From NCBI GenBank assembly GCA_016720465.1, contig JADKKO010000004.1:496001-560000 (forward strand): DNA of 64,000 bases, read 5' to 3'. The translations under genes and the position numbers were made by a program. The DNA comes from Holophagaceae bacterium. Lineage in GTDB: Bacteria; Acidobacteriota; Holophagae; Holophagales; Holophagaceae. The notes beneath the pieces are model-generated. The model saw nothing but the letters and a program-made list of their open reading frames with translations, was not told the DNA's origin and searched no databases. Numbering within the stretch: position 1 is the stretch's first letter; each line of letters begins with the position of its first letter. Positions 1-7,759 of the stretch are shown here, piece after piece.

Positions 1-248
1 GCCACGGTGAACATCAGCTTGAGGTGGGAGAGCCCCGCCTGGCCCAGGGCGTCGTGGAATTCTTCGGCAAGCTGCTGTTCGATCCAGATCCGGTTCGAGG
101 GATTGGGGACCTGGACCCACAGGACGTCGCCCTCCAGGCGCTGGGGCACGCAGGGTTCCACCCATTCCTGGAAGCTGGCTGACGATAGGCGCTCCCGCAA
201 CCCCGAACAGAGGGCCTCCCACAAGGACTCATGCTGGTTGGACACCAT
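1..248 (-). CDS. dnaA: Chromosomal replication initiator DnaA, N-terminal part (cut by window edge)
   Basis: On the minus strand, an ATG at 248 opens a frame reading MVSNQHESLWEALCSGL and then SFQEWVEPCVP, running open to the edge. This is the DnaA domain I pattern (leading helix, then the xSFxxWxxP stretch) that binds DnaB and DiaA-type partners. Only about 82 codons are visible; domains II-IV (AAA+ and DNA-binding) lie outside. It is divergent from rpmH, the usual arrangement beside a bacterial origin. Different frames of the same stretch give unrelated shadow ORFs. Identification rests on the short N-terminus plus the rpmH-rnpA-yidC context. Confidence 0.85.
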   Translation of the reverse strand, partial: MVSNQHESLWEALCSGLRERLSSASFQEWVEPCVPQRLEGDVLWVQVPNPSNRIWIEQQLAEEFHDALGQAGLSHLKLMFTV

Positions 249-449
249 AACCCACCGACAAGAAAGCGCGCCCATTCCACCACGAAGCGATGGAGCGGCC
301 TTCGCAGGCCAACGAATCATTTGAGCGGCGTGGTTACTCTAGCACCGCCCTAAATCCAGAGAAAAACTCATTGAGAATCCGCGCGTTTCCCAATAGACTC
401 GAAGGTTCGCCCATGGCCCTGTCTGGGCCGTGAGCCATAAGGGTGGATT

Positions 450-656
450 ATGAAGCGCACATTTCAGCCAAACAACCGACGCCGTGCGAAGACCCACGGA
501 TTCTTGTCCCGCATGAAGACGAAGAACGGCCGGATGGTGTTGAAGCGCCGCCGGGCGAAGGGCCGCCACGTCCTCGCGCTTGGGGGGGGGGGGGGGCCCG
601 GGGGGGGGGGGGGGGGGGGGTTTTGTGGGGCCCTTCTGGCGGAGCGCCACCGATGA
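450..656 (+). CDS. rpmH: Ribosomal protein L34, 3' end destroyed by a G run
   Basis: The frame starts MKRTFQPNNRRRAKTHGFLS and continues with MKTKNGRMVLKRRRAKGRH, an unmistakable L34 of the large ribosomal subunit. L34 is normally about 44 to 50 residues; here residue 44 is reached at 581, exactly where a run of G begins, and the frame then reads meaningless glycine codons to 656. The true stop codon is missing. A possible ribosome binding site (AGGGTGG) lies just before the ATG. The gene leads the rpmH-rnpA-yidC-jag-mnmE group. The broken end is more likely an assembly or base-calling fault than biology, since L34 is essential or nearly so. Confidence 0.85.
   Translation: MKRTFQPNNRRRAKTHGFLSRMKTKNGRMVLKRRRAKGRHVLALGGGGGPGGGGGGGFCGALLAERHR
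582..620. other. G15-CCC-G21 homopolymer tract, probable sequence artefact
   Basis: Fifteen G (582-596), three C, then 21 G (600-620) followed by TTTT. It falls exactly where rpmH should end and rnpA should begin, and it removes the rpmH stop. Homopolymers of this size are not seen elsewhere in the window. It resembles poly-G from failed base calls, a gap-fill error or a bad join. Confidence 0.8.
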
Positions 657-702
657 TGATCAACCTGTTTCACCGCAACGGCTTAACCGCGCCACCGCTG
701 GC

Positions 703-1110
703 GGCATGCACATAGCGCAGCGCTTCCGCATCGTCCGCCACTCGGACCACGCGCTGCCTGCTCCGGCCGCTGCGCGGCCGCTCGCGGCCCAAACCGCGCC
801 GAAGGCGCCTGGATCTCCACCAGCATTGGATATCAGGGCCTGGCGCGCCGCCTGCCCCTCCGCATCGCAAGCGGCCATGCCCTCGCTTCTGGTCCACGCT
901 CCCCGGCGGACGGGGATGGCAGTGGAGCGCAACCGCTTCAAGCGGCGCACGCGCATGGCGTTCTTGAAGGTCCTGCGGGCGAACCCGGCGCTCGATCTAT
1001 CCTCCTGGGTCATCTGGGTCCGCCCGGCCAAAGGATCCGCCCTCGGCTGCCGCATCGACTACGTCGCCATCGAAGGCCAGCTCCAGCTGGCCCTTTCACG
1101 GTTGGGATAA
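703..1110 (+). CDS. rnpA: Ribonuclease P protein component (N-terminus uncertain)
   Basis: The frame contains MAVERNRFKRRTRMAFLKVL, matching the RNR signature of the RNase P protein, which binds the RNA subunit and the 5' leader of precursor tRNA. Its position between rpmH and yidC is the conserved one. The reading frame is open upstream through the G-rich tract to 580, so the start is not settled; ATG 703 gives 135 residues. The first 75 residues are alanine- and proline-rich and do not resemble a typical RnpA N-terminus, perhaps because of the damaged sequence just upstream or lineage divergence. Six bases separate the stop from yidC. Confidence 0.75.
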   Translation, partial: GMHIAQRFRIVRHSDHALPAPAAARPLAAQTAPKAPGSPPALDIRAWRAACPSASQAAMPSLLVHAPRRTGMAVERNRFKRRTRMAFLKVLRANPALDLSSWVIWVRPAKGSALGCRIDYVAIEGQLQLALSRLG

Positions 1111-1116
1111 CGCTTC

Positions 1117-2709
1117 ATGAAAAACCGAAACCTAGTGATCTTCGTGGTTCTGAGCATGGGCCTGTTGTTGGGCTATAGCTACTTGGTCGGGATGCTCTAT
1201 CCGCCCAAACCCAACGCCCATGCGCCGGTCCCGCCCGCCGCCGCGACTCCGGCACCCGCCGCGGCCGCAGCGCCAGTGTCCGCCGCTACCCCGCAAGCCG
1301 CACCGGCAACCCCGCAACCCCCGCCGGCAGCCCTGAACGCGGCCACCCACACGGTGAAGACCTCCCAGTTGAGCCTGGTCTGGCGCATTGAAGATGGGGC
1401 CCTGGTCCAGGCCACCTGGAACGACGGCACCCGGTTTTTCAACGAGGCCGAGAAAAATGAGAAGGGCGAAGAGATCTCCAAGGCCTTCCCGGGCATCGGC
1501 GGCGTGCTCCACACCCAGTTCCAACAGGTGGTCGAGGAGCGCACCCCCAATGGGCTGAAGGTCCACTTCCAGAACGCGGAAGGGGACCACCTCGTCTACG
1601 CCATTCCCGACAAAGGCTACGCCATCGAGGTGGGCTGGACCACCAAGCGGGGCACCCACCTGGATCTCATCCACAGGCCCACCAACGAAAAAGAGGCCCA
1701 ATCCCTGGGCCGGGTCTTCACCCTCCAGGAAAAGGGAATCACGGCGGTGGCCTGGGCCGATGTCCTGAAAGACCCCTTCTTCAGCTTTCTCGGATTCAAG
1801 CGCAAGGAAATGCCTCCGGCCGCGAGCCTCGTTGGAATGGACGCCGGCCTCGACCAGGGCGCCACGGCCCAGCGCATCCACTACTTCGCGGCCCTTTGGG
1901 ACGTGAGCCCGCACACGACCGAGCGCGATGACCGGGGCTACCACCTGGCCCCGGACAAGAACGGCAACCTGACGGCCAGGCTCTACCTGGGGCCCAAGGA
2001 AACCAGCCAGTTGGCGGCCTTCGGAGCGCCCTTCACCCAGGTCGTGGATTTCGGGTTCTTCGGGGCCGTCGCCAAGGTGTTCTTCCTGGTGCTCTTCTGG
2101 ATCCACCGCTTCGTGCCCAACTGGGGCTGGTCGATCATCCTCTTCACGCTGTTGCTGAGGCTCCTGCTCTGGCCCTTGAACACCAAGAGCACCATGAACA
2201 TGCTCCGCATGAAGGACTTCGAGCCGCACCAGAAGGCCCTGCAGGCCAAGTACGAGAAGTTCGGCGGCGATATGACCAAGAAAGCCGAGATGCAGAAGGA
2301 GCTCATGGCGCTCTACAAGAAGAACAACCACAACCCCATGGGCGGTTGTCTGCCGGCCATCGTGCAGATGCCGGTGTTCTTCGCGCTGTGGTCGATGCTG
2401 AACGCGGTCTATGAGCTGCGCCATGCCCCCTGGCTGGGTTGGATCACGGATCTCTCCGCCAAGGATCCCCACTACGTCCTGCCGGTGCTGCTGGGCGTGT
2501 CCATGCTGGCCCAGCAGGCGGTGACACCTGCGGTGGGGGACCCGGCCCAGCGGAAAATGATGCTCTTCCTGATGCCCGCGATGATGACCTTCTTCTTCAT
2601 CTCGATGCCCTCGGGGCTGTGCCTCTACTACTTCGTGTTCAACATCGTGGGATTGGCCCAGACTTGGTGGCTGAGACGGAACTACGTGGGCCAAGAGATA
2701 ACGGTCTAG
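1117..2709 (+). CDS. yidC: Membrane protein insertase YidC
   Basis: 530 residues: an N-terminal membrane anchor (about residues 5-25), an Ala/Pro-rich linker (30-75), a large periplasmic beta-domain (about 80-330) and a C-terminal hydrophobic core with several membrane segments from about 335. The core includes MGGCLPAIVQMPVFFALWSM, the signature of the YidC/Oxa1 family. YidC inserts inner-membrane proteins alone or with SecYEG. The linker is strongly GC-biased, giving a long antisense shadow. It lies in the usual place between rnpA and jag, with an AGGAGG immediately after its stop serving the next gene. Confidence 0.97.
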   Translation: MKNRNLVIFVVLSMGLLLGYSYLVGMLYPPKPNAHAPVPPAAATPAPAAAAAPVSAATPQAAPATPQPPPAALNAATHTVKTSQLSLVWRIEDGALVQATWNDGTRFFNEAEKNEKGEEISKAFPGIGGVLHTQFQQVVEERTPNGLKVHFQNAEGDHLVYAIPDKGYAIEVGWTTKRGTHLDLIHRPTNEKEAQSLGRVFTLQEKGITAVAWADVLKDPFFSFLGFKRKEMPPAASLVGMDAGLDQGATAQRIHYFAALWDVSPHTTERDDRGYHLAPDKNGNLTARLYLGPKETSQLAAFGAPFTQVVDFGFFGAVAKVFFLVLFWIHRFVPNWGWSIILFTLLLRLLLWPLNTKSTMNMLRMKDFEPHQKALQAKYEKFGGDMTKKAEMQKELMALYKKNNHNPMGGCLPAIVQMPVFFALWSMLNAVYELRHAPWLGWITDLSAKDPHYVLPVLLGVSMLAQQAVTPAVGDPAQRKMMLFLMPAMMTFFFISMPSGLCLYYFVFNIVGLAQTWWLRRNYVGQEITV

Positions 2710-2717
2710 GAGGCTCC

Positions 2718-3185
2718 ATGCGTAAATCCAACCTCCCCCTCGAAGCGGTTCCCGAAAAGGTGGTCCACTGGGCCGGCCAGCTTGGGCTCAAGGTGGAAGC
2801 GACCTTCGAGCCCTCGGGCGACGAGGCCCTGTTTCCCAACCGCATCCTTGTGAAGGGCGAGGACGCCACGTGGCTGGCGGCCAACAAGGGCGCGGGCGTC
2901 GATTCGATGCAGTTCCTCCTCCACGAGGCCCAGGGGGAACGGGAGGACTCCCGGCTCGCCTACCTGGACCCCCAGGGGACACGGCTGTTCCGCATGAAAG
3001 AGCTCAAGGCCATGGCCGCCTTTGCCGCCGACAAGGCCAAGGAGCAGGGCAGCTTCACCCTTTCGGGCCTCACCCCGAGAGAGCGGCGCTGGGTCCACCT
3101 GACCATCTCCCAGGTGCCGGGCCTCAGCACCGAAAGCGAGGGCATCGGCCACATCAAGACGCTGAAGGTCTTTCGTAGCGCCTGA
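2718..3185 (+). CDS. jag: Jag/KhpB-type RNA-binding protein (KH-R3H)
   Basis: 155 residues starting at ATG 2718, preceded by AGGAGG (2708-2713). The C-terminal third (LTPRERRWVHLTIS, then a Gly-rich turn and KTLKVF) is an R3H single-strand nucleic-acid-binding domain; the middle is consistent with a KH fold. The long Jag-N domain of Firmicutes is absent or reduced. Its position between yidC and mnmE is characteristic. The stop overlaps the start codon of mnmE (TGATG), so the two are translationally coupled. Jag/KhpB proteins bind RNA and affect envelope growth in other bacteria; the role here is inferred. Confidence 0.85.
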   Translation: MRKSNLPLEAVPEKVVHWAGQLGLKVEATFEPSGDEALFPNRILVKGEDATWLAANKGAGVDSMQFLLHEAQGEREDSRLAYLDPQGTRLFRMKELKAMAAFAADKAKEQGSFTLSGLTPRERRWVHLTISQVPGLSTESEGIGHIKTLKVFRSA

Positions 3186-4492
3186 TGCCACAACCCATCT
3201 GCGCGCCCGCCACCCCCCTGTTTCCCGGCGCGGTGGCCGTGGTGAGGGTTTCGGGGGAGAACCTCGCAGCGCTGCTGGAACCCCTGGTGAAACTGCCATC
3301 CGCGCGCACCGCCGCGCTTCGCAGCCTGGCCTGGGATGGCTATCGCGAACAGGCCTTGGTGATCCACTTCCCCGGCCCCGCGAGCTACACCGGCGAAGAC
3401 GTGGTCGAATTCCAGCTCCACGGAAATCCGCTCCTGGTGCGGCGTTTTCTCGGCCACCTGGGCCGGCTTGGGATCCGGCTGGCAGAACCCGGGGAATTCA
3501 CGCGCCGCGCCCTGCTCAACGGTAAGCAGAACCTGCTGGAGGTCGAGGCCCTGCGCGACCTGATCAGCGCCGCCACCGACCAGCAGCTCCGCCAGGCCCA
3601 AGGCCGCCAAGGCGCGCTGCCGGCCTGGATCACCGAAGCCAAAGCCCGCATCTCGCCCTGGATGGCCCGGGCCGAGGCCGTCGTGGATTACGGGGAAGAA
3701 GAGGGGATCATCCTTGATCACGAGAGTCTAAAGACTGATTTTATTGCTCTTTTAAAAGTGTTCCATGTGGAACAGCACCGGTCGGAAGCCGCCCGCTGGC
3801 TGAGGGATGGCATCAGGGTGGCCCTCGTGGGTCGGCCCAATGCCGGGAAGAGCACGCTCTTCAACGCTATGGCCAGCGAGGATCGGGCGATCGTCACGGA
3901 GATTCCTGGGACCACAAGGGATGTGCTGGAGGTCCGCACCGAATGGGCGGGCCTGCCCCTGGCCTTGTTCGACACCGCTGGACTGCGGGAGACGGCCGAA
4001 ACCGTGGAGCGCTTGGGCGTGGAGCGGGTGCGGGCCGTACTGGAGCAATCGGACCTGATCCTGCACCTGATGCCTGTCACGGATGCCGAGACCGATGCGG
4101 GGATCCTGGCCCGGCTGGCTCCTTTTCAAGGGAAGGTGCTCCCGGTGCGCACCATGGGCGACCTGTCCCCGGCGAAACCAGAGGGGCCACTGGTCATCTC
4201 GGCCCTCCAGGGGGACCTGGCGGCTCTGCAGGAGGCCCTGCGGGAGCGCTTCCTGGGAGATCTCAGCCCCGACGCCTGTCTGGGCGCCATGGCCACCGGA
4301 CGCCAGCGGGAGATCTTGGGAGAGTTGATCGCCCAGTCGGAGCTGCTGCTCCAACTGGAGCCCGGATGCCCGCCGGAATTGCCCGCCTCGGCCCTGCAGG
4401 GGATGTGGGGGCTGCTGGCGGCGCTCACGGGGGAGGACCGGGCGGAATCGGCCCTGGACCAGGTCTTCAGCGGGTTCTGCCTGGGGAAGTGA
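3185..4492 (+). CDS. mnmE: tRNA uridine-5-carboxymethylaminomethyl GTPase MnmE, atypical G4 motif
   Basis: 435 residues with the N-terminal tetrahydrofolate-binding domain (GAVAVVRVSG, then GEFTRRALLNGK), a helical domain, an inserted G domain (P-loop GRPNAGKST near residue 215; DTAGLRET switch II) and the C-terminal FCLGK tail that carries the catalytic Cys. MnmE works with MnmG to modify U34 of tRNAs. The G4 position, normally NKxD for guanine recognition, reads TMGD (about residues 323-326): Asp is kept, but Asn and Lys are replaced. A parS-like 16-mer lies inside the gene. It is coupled to jag by a one-base overlap. Confidence 0.95.
   Translation: MPQPICAPATPLFPGAVAVVRVSGENLAALLEPLVKLPSARTAALRSLAWDGYREQALVIHFPGPASYTGEDVVEFQLHGNPLLVRRFLGHLGRLGIRLAEPGEFTRRALLNGKQNLLEVEALRDLISAATDQQLRQAQGRQGALPAWITEAKARISPWMARAEAVVDYGEEEGIILDHESLKTDFIALLKVFHVEQHRSEAARWLRDGIRVALVGRPNAGKSTLFNAMASEDRAIVTEIPGTTRDVLEVRTEWAGLPLALFDTAGLRETAETVERLGVERVRAVLEQSDLILHLMPVTDAETDAGILARLAPFQGKVLPVRTMGDLSPAKPEGPLVISALQGDLAALQEALRERFLGDLSPDACLGAMATGRQREILGELIAQSELLLQLEPGCPPELPASALQGMWGLLAALTGEDRAESALDQVFSGFCLGK
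3759..3774. promoter_or_regulatory. parS-like centromere site inside mnmE
   Basis: TGTTCCATGTGGAACA is an inverted repeat with 7-base arms, differing at one position from the common ParB-binding consensus TGTTCCACGTGGAACA. It lies within mnmE, about 3.5 kb from dnaA, in a locally AT-richer stretch. Origin-proximal parS sites inside genes are normal for chromosomal ParABS systems; parA and parB are not in this window. The assignment is from motif and location only. Confidence 0.65.
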
Positions 4493-4548
4493 AACGGGAG
4501 AACGGGTGCCGCCCCCTTCGGGAGCATAATTCAAGTTCGGAGTGGTCC

Positions 4549-6003
4549 ATGAAGCCCGGTTTTGAAGTGGTCATCGGTTTGGAGATCCATGTCCAGCTGT
4601 TGACCCGGTCCAAAATGTTCTGCGCCTGCCGGAATGAATACGGCGGTGCGCCCAATTCACACACCTGCCCGGTCTGCCTGGCCCTGCCGGGAGCCCTGCC
4701 GGTCCTCAACCGGGAGGCCGTGCGCATGGCCGTGGCCCTTGGCCTGGCGCTGGATGCGCGCATCCAGCCGGAATCCGTTTTCTATCGCAAGCAGTACTTC
4801 TATCCGGACCTTCCCAAGGGCTACCAGATCACCCAGGGGCCCGTGGCGGTGGTCGAGGAAGGCCGCATCACCATTCCCGGGGATCCGGAAGTCCGGGGCA
4901 GCGCGGCCCCGGTGGGAATCCGGATCGAGCGCGCGCACCTCGAGGAGGATGCGGGCAAGAGCAGCCACGAGCTGTCGGACAAGGCCACCTACATCGACCT
5001 GAACCGGGCGGGCGTACCCCTGCTGGAAATTGTCGGGGGCCCGGATCTGCGCTCCGCGAACGAGGCCTATGATTACTTGAAGGCGCTGCACCGGCTGGTG
5101 GTGTTCCTGGGCATCTGCGACGGAAACATGGAGGAAGGGTCGTTCCGCTGCGATGCGAACGTGAGCGTGCGCCGGGCGGGCGACCCGGCCTTCGGCACTC
5201 GCGTGGAGGTGAAAAACCTCAATTCGTTCCGCAACGTGAAGCTGGCCATCGAGCACGAAACCTCGCGCCACATCGACCTGATTGAAAAAGGCGAAGCCTT
5301 CACCCAGGAGACCCGGGGCTGGGATGCGGACAAGGGCGAAACCAAGTCCCAGCGGTCGAAGGAAGCGGCCATGGACTACCGCTTCTTCCCGGAGCCGGAC
5401 CTGCCGGTGCTGGCCATCACCGACGAAGAAATCGAAGCGGTGAGACGAACGCTGCCCGAGCTTCCGGAAGCGCGGCGGGACCGCCTGGCGCGCGACCACG
5501 GCCTCACCGAGTACGAAGCGGGGATGCTGCTCCAGAGCCGGGCCTTCGCGGATTATTTCGAATCCGTGGCCAGGGAGGCGAATGGCAAGCAGGCCGCGAA
5601 CTGGATGCTCGGGGAAGTGAGCCGCATGCTCAACGACACTGGCCGGAACATCGGGACGCTGGGGCTGGAGACGGCGCATCTGGCGGAGCTCATCCGGCTT
5701 GTGGAGTCGGGGACCATCAACCTGAACACGGCGAAGGAGGCCGTGTTCCCCTCGGTGCTGAGGGGCGAGGGGTCGCCCAGCCAGATCGTCGATAAACAAG
5801 GACTGGCCCAGATTTCGGACCAGAGTGCCATCGAGGCACTGGTGCAGGAGGTCATCAGGGCCCATCCTGGACAACTGGCCCAGTTCAAGGCCGGCAACGA
5901 AAAACTGAAAGGTTTCTTTGTGGGTCAGGTCATGAAGGCCGGCAAAGGCAAGGTCAACCCGCAGTTGGTCAACGAAACCCTGGAGGCCGCGCTTGGCAAG
6001 TGA
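4549..6003 (+). CDS. gatB: Aspartyl/glutamyl-tRNA amidotransferase subunit B
   Basis: 484 residues beginning MKPGFEVVIGLEIHVQL. It contains the zinc-type Cys pattern (CAC near residue 25, then CPVCLALPG) and the conserved blocks GIRIERAHLEEDAGKSSHE and EGSFRCDANVSVR. GatB supplies the kinase and tRNA-binding part of GatCAB, which converts misacylated Glu-tRNA-Gln and Asp-tRNA-Asn. The C-terminal YqeY-like tail domain (after about residue 330) is present. gatA and gatC are not in the window. The start at 4549 matches the family N-terminus; longer in-frame extensions upstream are GC-rich shadow. Confidence 0.97.
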   Translation: MKPGFEVVIGLEIHVQLLTRSKMFCACRNEYGGAPNSHTCPVCLALPGALPVLNREAVRMAVALGLALDARIQPESVFYRKQYFYPDLPKGYQITQGPVAVVEEGRITIPGDPEVRGSAAPVGIRIERAHLEEDAGKSSHELSDKATYIDLNRAGVPLLEIVGGPDLRSANEAYDYLKALHRLVVFLGICDGNMEEGSFRCDANVSVRRAGDPAFGTRVEVKNLNSFRNVKLAIEHETSRHIDLIEKGEAFTQETRGWDADKGETKSQRSKEAAMDYRFFPEPDLPVLAITDEEIEAVRRTLPELPEARRDRLARDHGLTEYEAGMLLQSRAFADYFESVAREANGKQAANWMLGEVSRMLNDTGRNIGTLGLETAHLAELIRLVESGTINLNTAKEAVFPSVLRGEGSPSQIVDKQGLAQISDQSAIEALVQEVIRAHPGQLAQFKAGNEKLKGFFVGQVMKAGKGKVNPQLVNETLEAALGK

Positions 6004-6319
6004 GTTGAACCACCCCGAAGACGCGCCTGAAGCAGGTCTGCCGCAAGCCCCCGAACCAGAACCCGAGGAACCGGAGGTATTGGAGGTCCACCCCACGGAC
6101 AGCTTCCACCGGATTATTTTCGGCCAGGTCGAAGAGCCGCTGTTCCCGGCCCCAAGCACCCCCAGCGAAACCCCCGAGGACGACCTGACGCGGGCTGCGC
6201 TCAACGATCCCGCCGCGAGCACCGTCGATATCCACGACACAGGCCCGACACTCTGGCGGTTTGTCGTGCTGGTTGTCCTGGTGGTGGCGGCCCTGGCCAT
6301 CGTGTTCTGGAAGCGCTAA
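5993..6319 (+). CDS. Small acidic single-pass membrane protein, unknown function
   Basis: About 108 residues from a TTG at 5993 that overlaps the end of gatB (a second TTG lies at 6005). The N-terminal two thirds is rich in Glu and Pro with no recognisable domain; the last 20 residues (WRFVVLVVLVVAALAIVFWKR) form one membrane segment ending in a short positive tail, a tail-anchored layout with the acidic part in the cytoplasm. No family is recognised. Overlap with gatB suggests co-transcription. The start codon is uncertain. Confidence 0.6.
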   Translation: MASELNHPEDAPEAGLPQAPEPEPEEPEVLEVHPTDSFHRIIFGQVEEPLFPAPSTPSETPEDDLTRAALNDPAASTVDIHDTGPTLWRFVVLVVLVVAALAIVFWKR

Positions 6320-6349
6320 CGCGACTATGCTGGAGAGCCGAGGTTAGCC

Positions 6350-7543
6350 ATGTCCGAAAACGCCTGGGGACCTACCACCACCGCGATCCACGCGGGCAAG
6401 CAGCACAATCCGACCCGGGCCGTGACCACGCCGATCTTCCAGACCTCGGTCTTCCAGTTGCTGGACAACGCCGAGGGCGCCGAATTCTCCGCCAGCATCG
6501 AGCCGCCGAACTTCTACACGCGCTGGGGCAATCCCAATTTCAGCGAGGTCGAAGCCGTCCTCGCGTCCCTGGAGGGCACCGACCGCGCCCTGGTGACCAG
6601 CTCCGGCATGAGCGCCTTTTCCACCCTGCTTGAAGCCTTGCTGAAGGGCGGGGACCACCTCATTGCGCCGGCGGCCATCTATCTCGGCACCGAACAGCTC
6701 ATGAAGCGCTGGGAAGCCCGGCGGGGGCTCCGGATCACCTGGATCGAAAACACGCTGGACCTCGGGGAGTGGGAAGCGGCCATCCGTCCGGAAACGGCCA
6801 TGATCTGGGTCGAGACGCCCTCCAACCCGACCCTCGCCATCACCGATCTGGCGGGCGTCGCGGCGTTGGCGCAGAAGCGGGGCGTCCGCACCGTCGCGGA
6901 CAACACCTTCGCGAGCCCCGTCCTCACCAGGCCCTGCGCTCTGGGCATCGATATCAGCGTGAGCAGCGCCACCAAATACCTCGGGGGGCACTCGGATCTC
7001 ACCGCCGGGGTCATCGCGGGCAAGGACGCCGATATGGTGGCCTGTTGGCAGGTGGCCAAGCTGCAGGGCCCGACCCTGGACCCCATGGCGGCCTGGCTGC
7101 TGCACCGAGGCCTCAAGACCCTCCCCTTGAGGATGCGGCGGGCTTCGGACAATGCCCAAAGCCTGGCCCAGTGGCTGCTTTGGCAGAATGCCGTGGCCCG
7201 GGTGGATTATCCGGGCCTGCCCAGCCATCCCGGCCACCTGGTCGCCAAGCAGCAGATGGAGGGCGGCTTTGGCGCCATGCTGGGCTTCGAGCTGCGGGGT
7301 GGATTGGACGCGGGCAGGCGCTTTTGCGAATCCCTGGAAGTCATCACCCGGGGCGTCTCCCTGGGCGGCGTGGAAAGCCTGATCCAGCACCCGGCCTCCA
7401 TGAGCCATCTGCGCACCGCCCCCGAGGTGAAGGCGCGGCTGGGCATCACCGACGGCCTGCTTCGCTTTTCGGTCGGAATCGAGGACCAGCCGGATCTCCT
7501 CGCGGATCTGGAACGGGGATTCCAGGCCATCGGATTGAAATGA
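6350..7543 (+). CDS. Cys/Met-metabolism PLP-dependent enzyme (cystathionine synthase/lyase or sulfhydrylase type)
   Basis: 397 residues of the trans-sulfuration PLP family. Visible marks are TAIHAGKQHNPTRAV at the N-terminus, YTRWGNPN, the SSGMSA phosphate-binding turn, ETPSNPT, and the Schiff-base lysine in SSATKYLGGHSD (K209). Its length fits cystathionine gamma-synthase, cystathionine or methionine gamma-lyase, or a short sulfhydrylase; sequence alone does not separate these. The stop overlaps the start of a ThiS-like sulfur-carrier gene by four bases. Such pairing is known where a sulfur-carrier thiocarboxylate feeds homocysteine synthesis, so a MetY/HcyS-like role is a reasonable inference. 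Confidence 0.88.
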   Translation: MSENAWGPTTTAIHAGKQHNPTRAVTTPIFQTSVFQLLDNAEGAEFSASIEPPNFYTRWGNPNFSEVEAVLASLEGTDRALVTSSGMSAFSTLLEALLKGGDHLIAPAAIYLGTEQLMKRWEARRGLRITWIENTLDLGEWEAAIRPETAMIWVETPSNPTLAITDLAGVAALAQKRGVRTVADNTFASPVLTRPCALGIDISVSSATKYLGGHSDLTAGVIAGKDADMVACWQVAKLQGPTLDPMAAWLLHRGLKTLPLRMRRASDNAQSLAQWLLWQNAVARVDYPGLPSHPGHLVAKQQMEGGFGAMLGFELRGGLDAGRRFCESLEVITRGVSLGGVESLIQHPASMSHLRTAPEVKARLGITDGLLRFSVGIEDQPDLLADLERGFQAIGLK

Positions 7544-7743
7544 TGCGGCTGTTCATCAATGGGGCGGAAAAACAGGCTCCCGCCTTGTCCACCGTTGCCG
7601 AGCTTAGCGACTGGCTCCAGCTCCCCGCCTTCGGCACCGCCGTCGAATTGAATGGCGAAGTCATCCGGCGGGCCGAGCACCCGACCACCGCGTTGAAAGA
7701 CGGCGATCGGCTGGAGGTGGTGCGCCTGGTGGGCGGGGGCTGA
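7540..7743 (+). CDS. ThiS/MoaD-type sulfur carrier protein
   Basis: 67 residues, beta-grasp type: MMRLFINGAEKQAP, a central VELNGEVI strand and the C-terminal DGDRLEVVRLVGGG. The terminal Gly-Gly is what an E1-like enzyme adenylates and converts to a thiocarboxylate. The family supplies sulfur for thiamine (ThiS), and in some bacteria for methionine or cysteine. ATGA overlap with the PLP enzyme implies coupled translation. No thiF/thiG/thiC lies nearby, which argues against an ordinary thiamine operon. The second ATG at 7543 could also be used. Confidence 0.85.
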   Translation: MMRLFINGAEKQAPALSTVAELSDWLQLPAFGTAVELNGEVIRRAEHPTTALKDGDRLEVVRLVGGG

Positions 7744-7759
7744 ACGGCGCCCCCGCGAT

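Noticed and set aside
249..449. Replication origin (oriC) in the dnaA-rpmH gap
   Set aside because: Only 200 bp, and no TTATCCACA-type DnaA boxes or AT-rich unwinding element were found; the origin may lie on the other side of dnaA.
1132..2694. 520-residue antisense ORF over yidC
   Set aside because: A His/Gln/Gly-rich reading produced by GC-biased codons of yidC; no start signals or domain. The same applies to the long antisense ORFs at 57986-60676 and 4657-6300.
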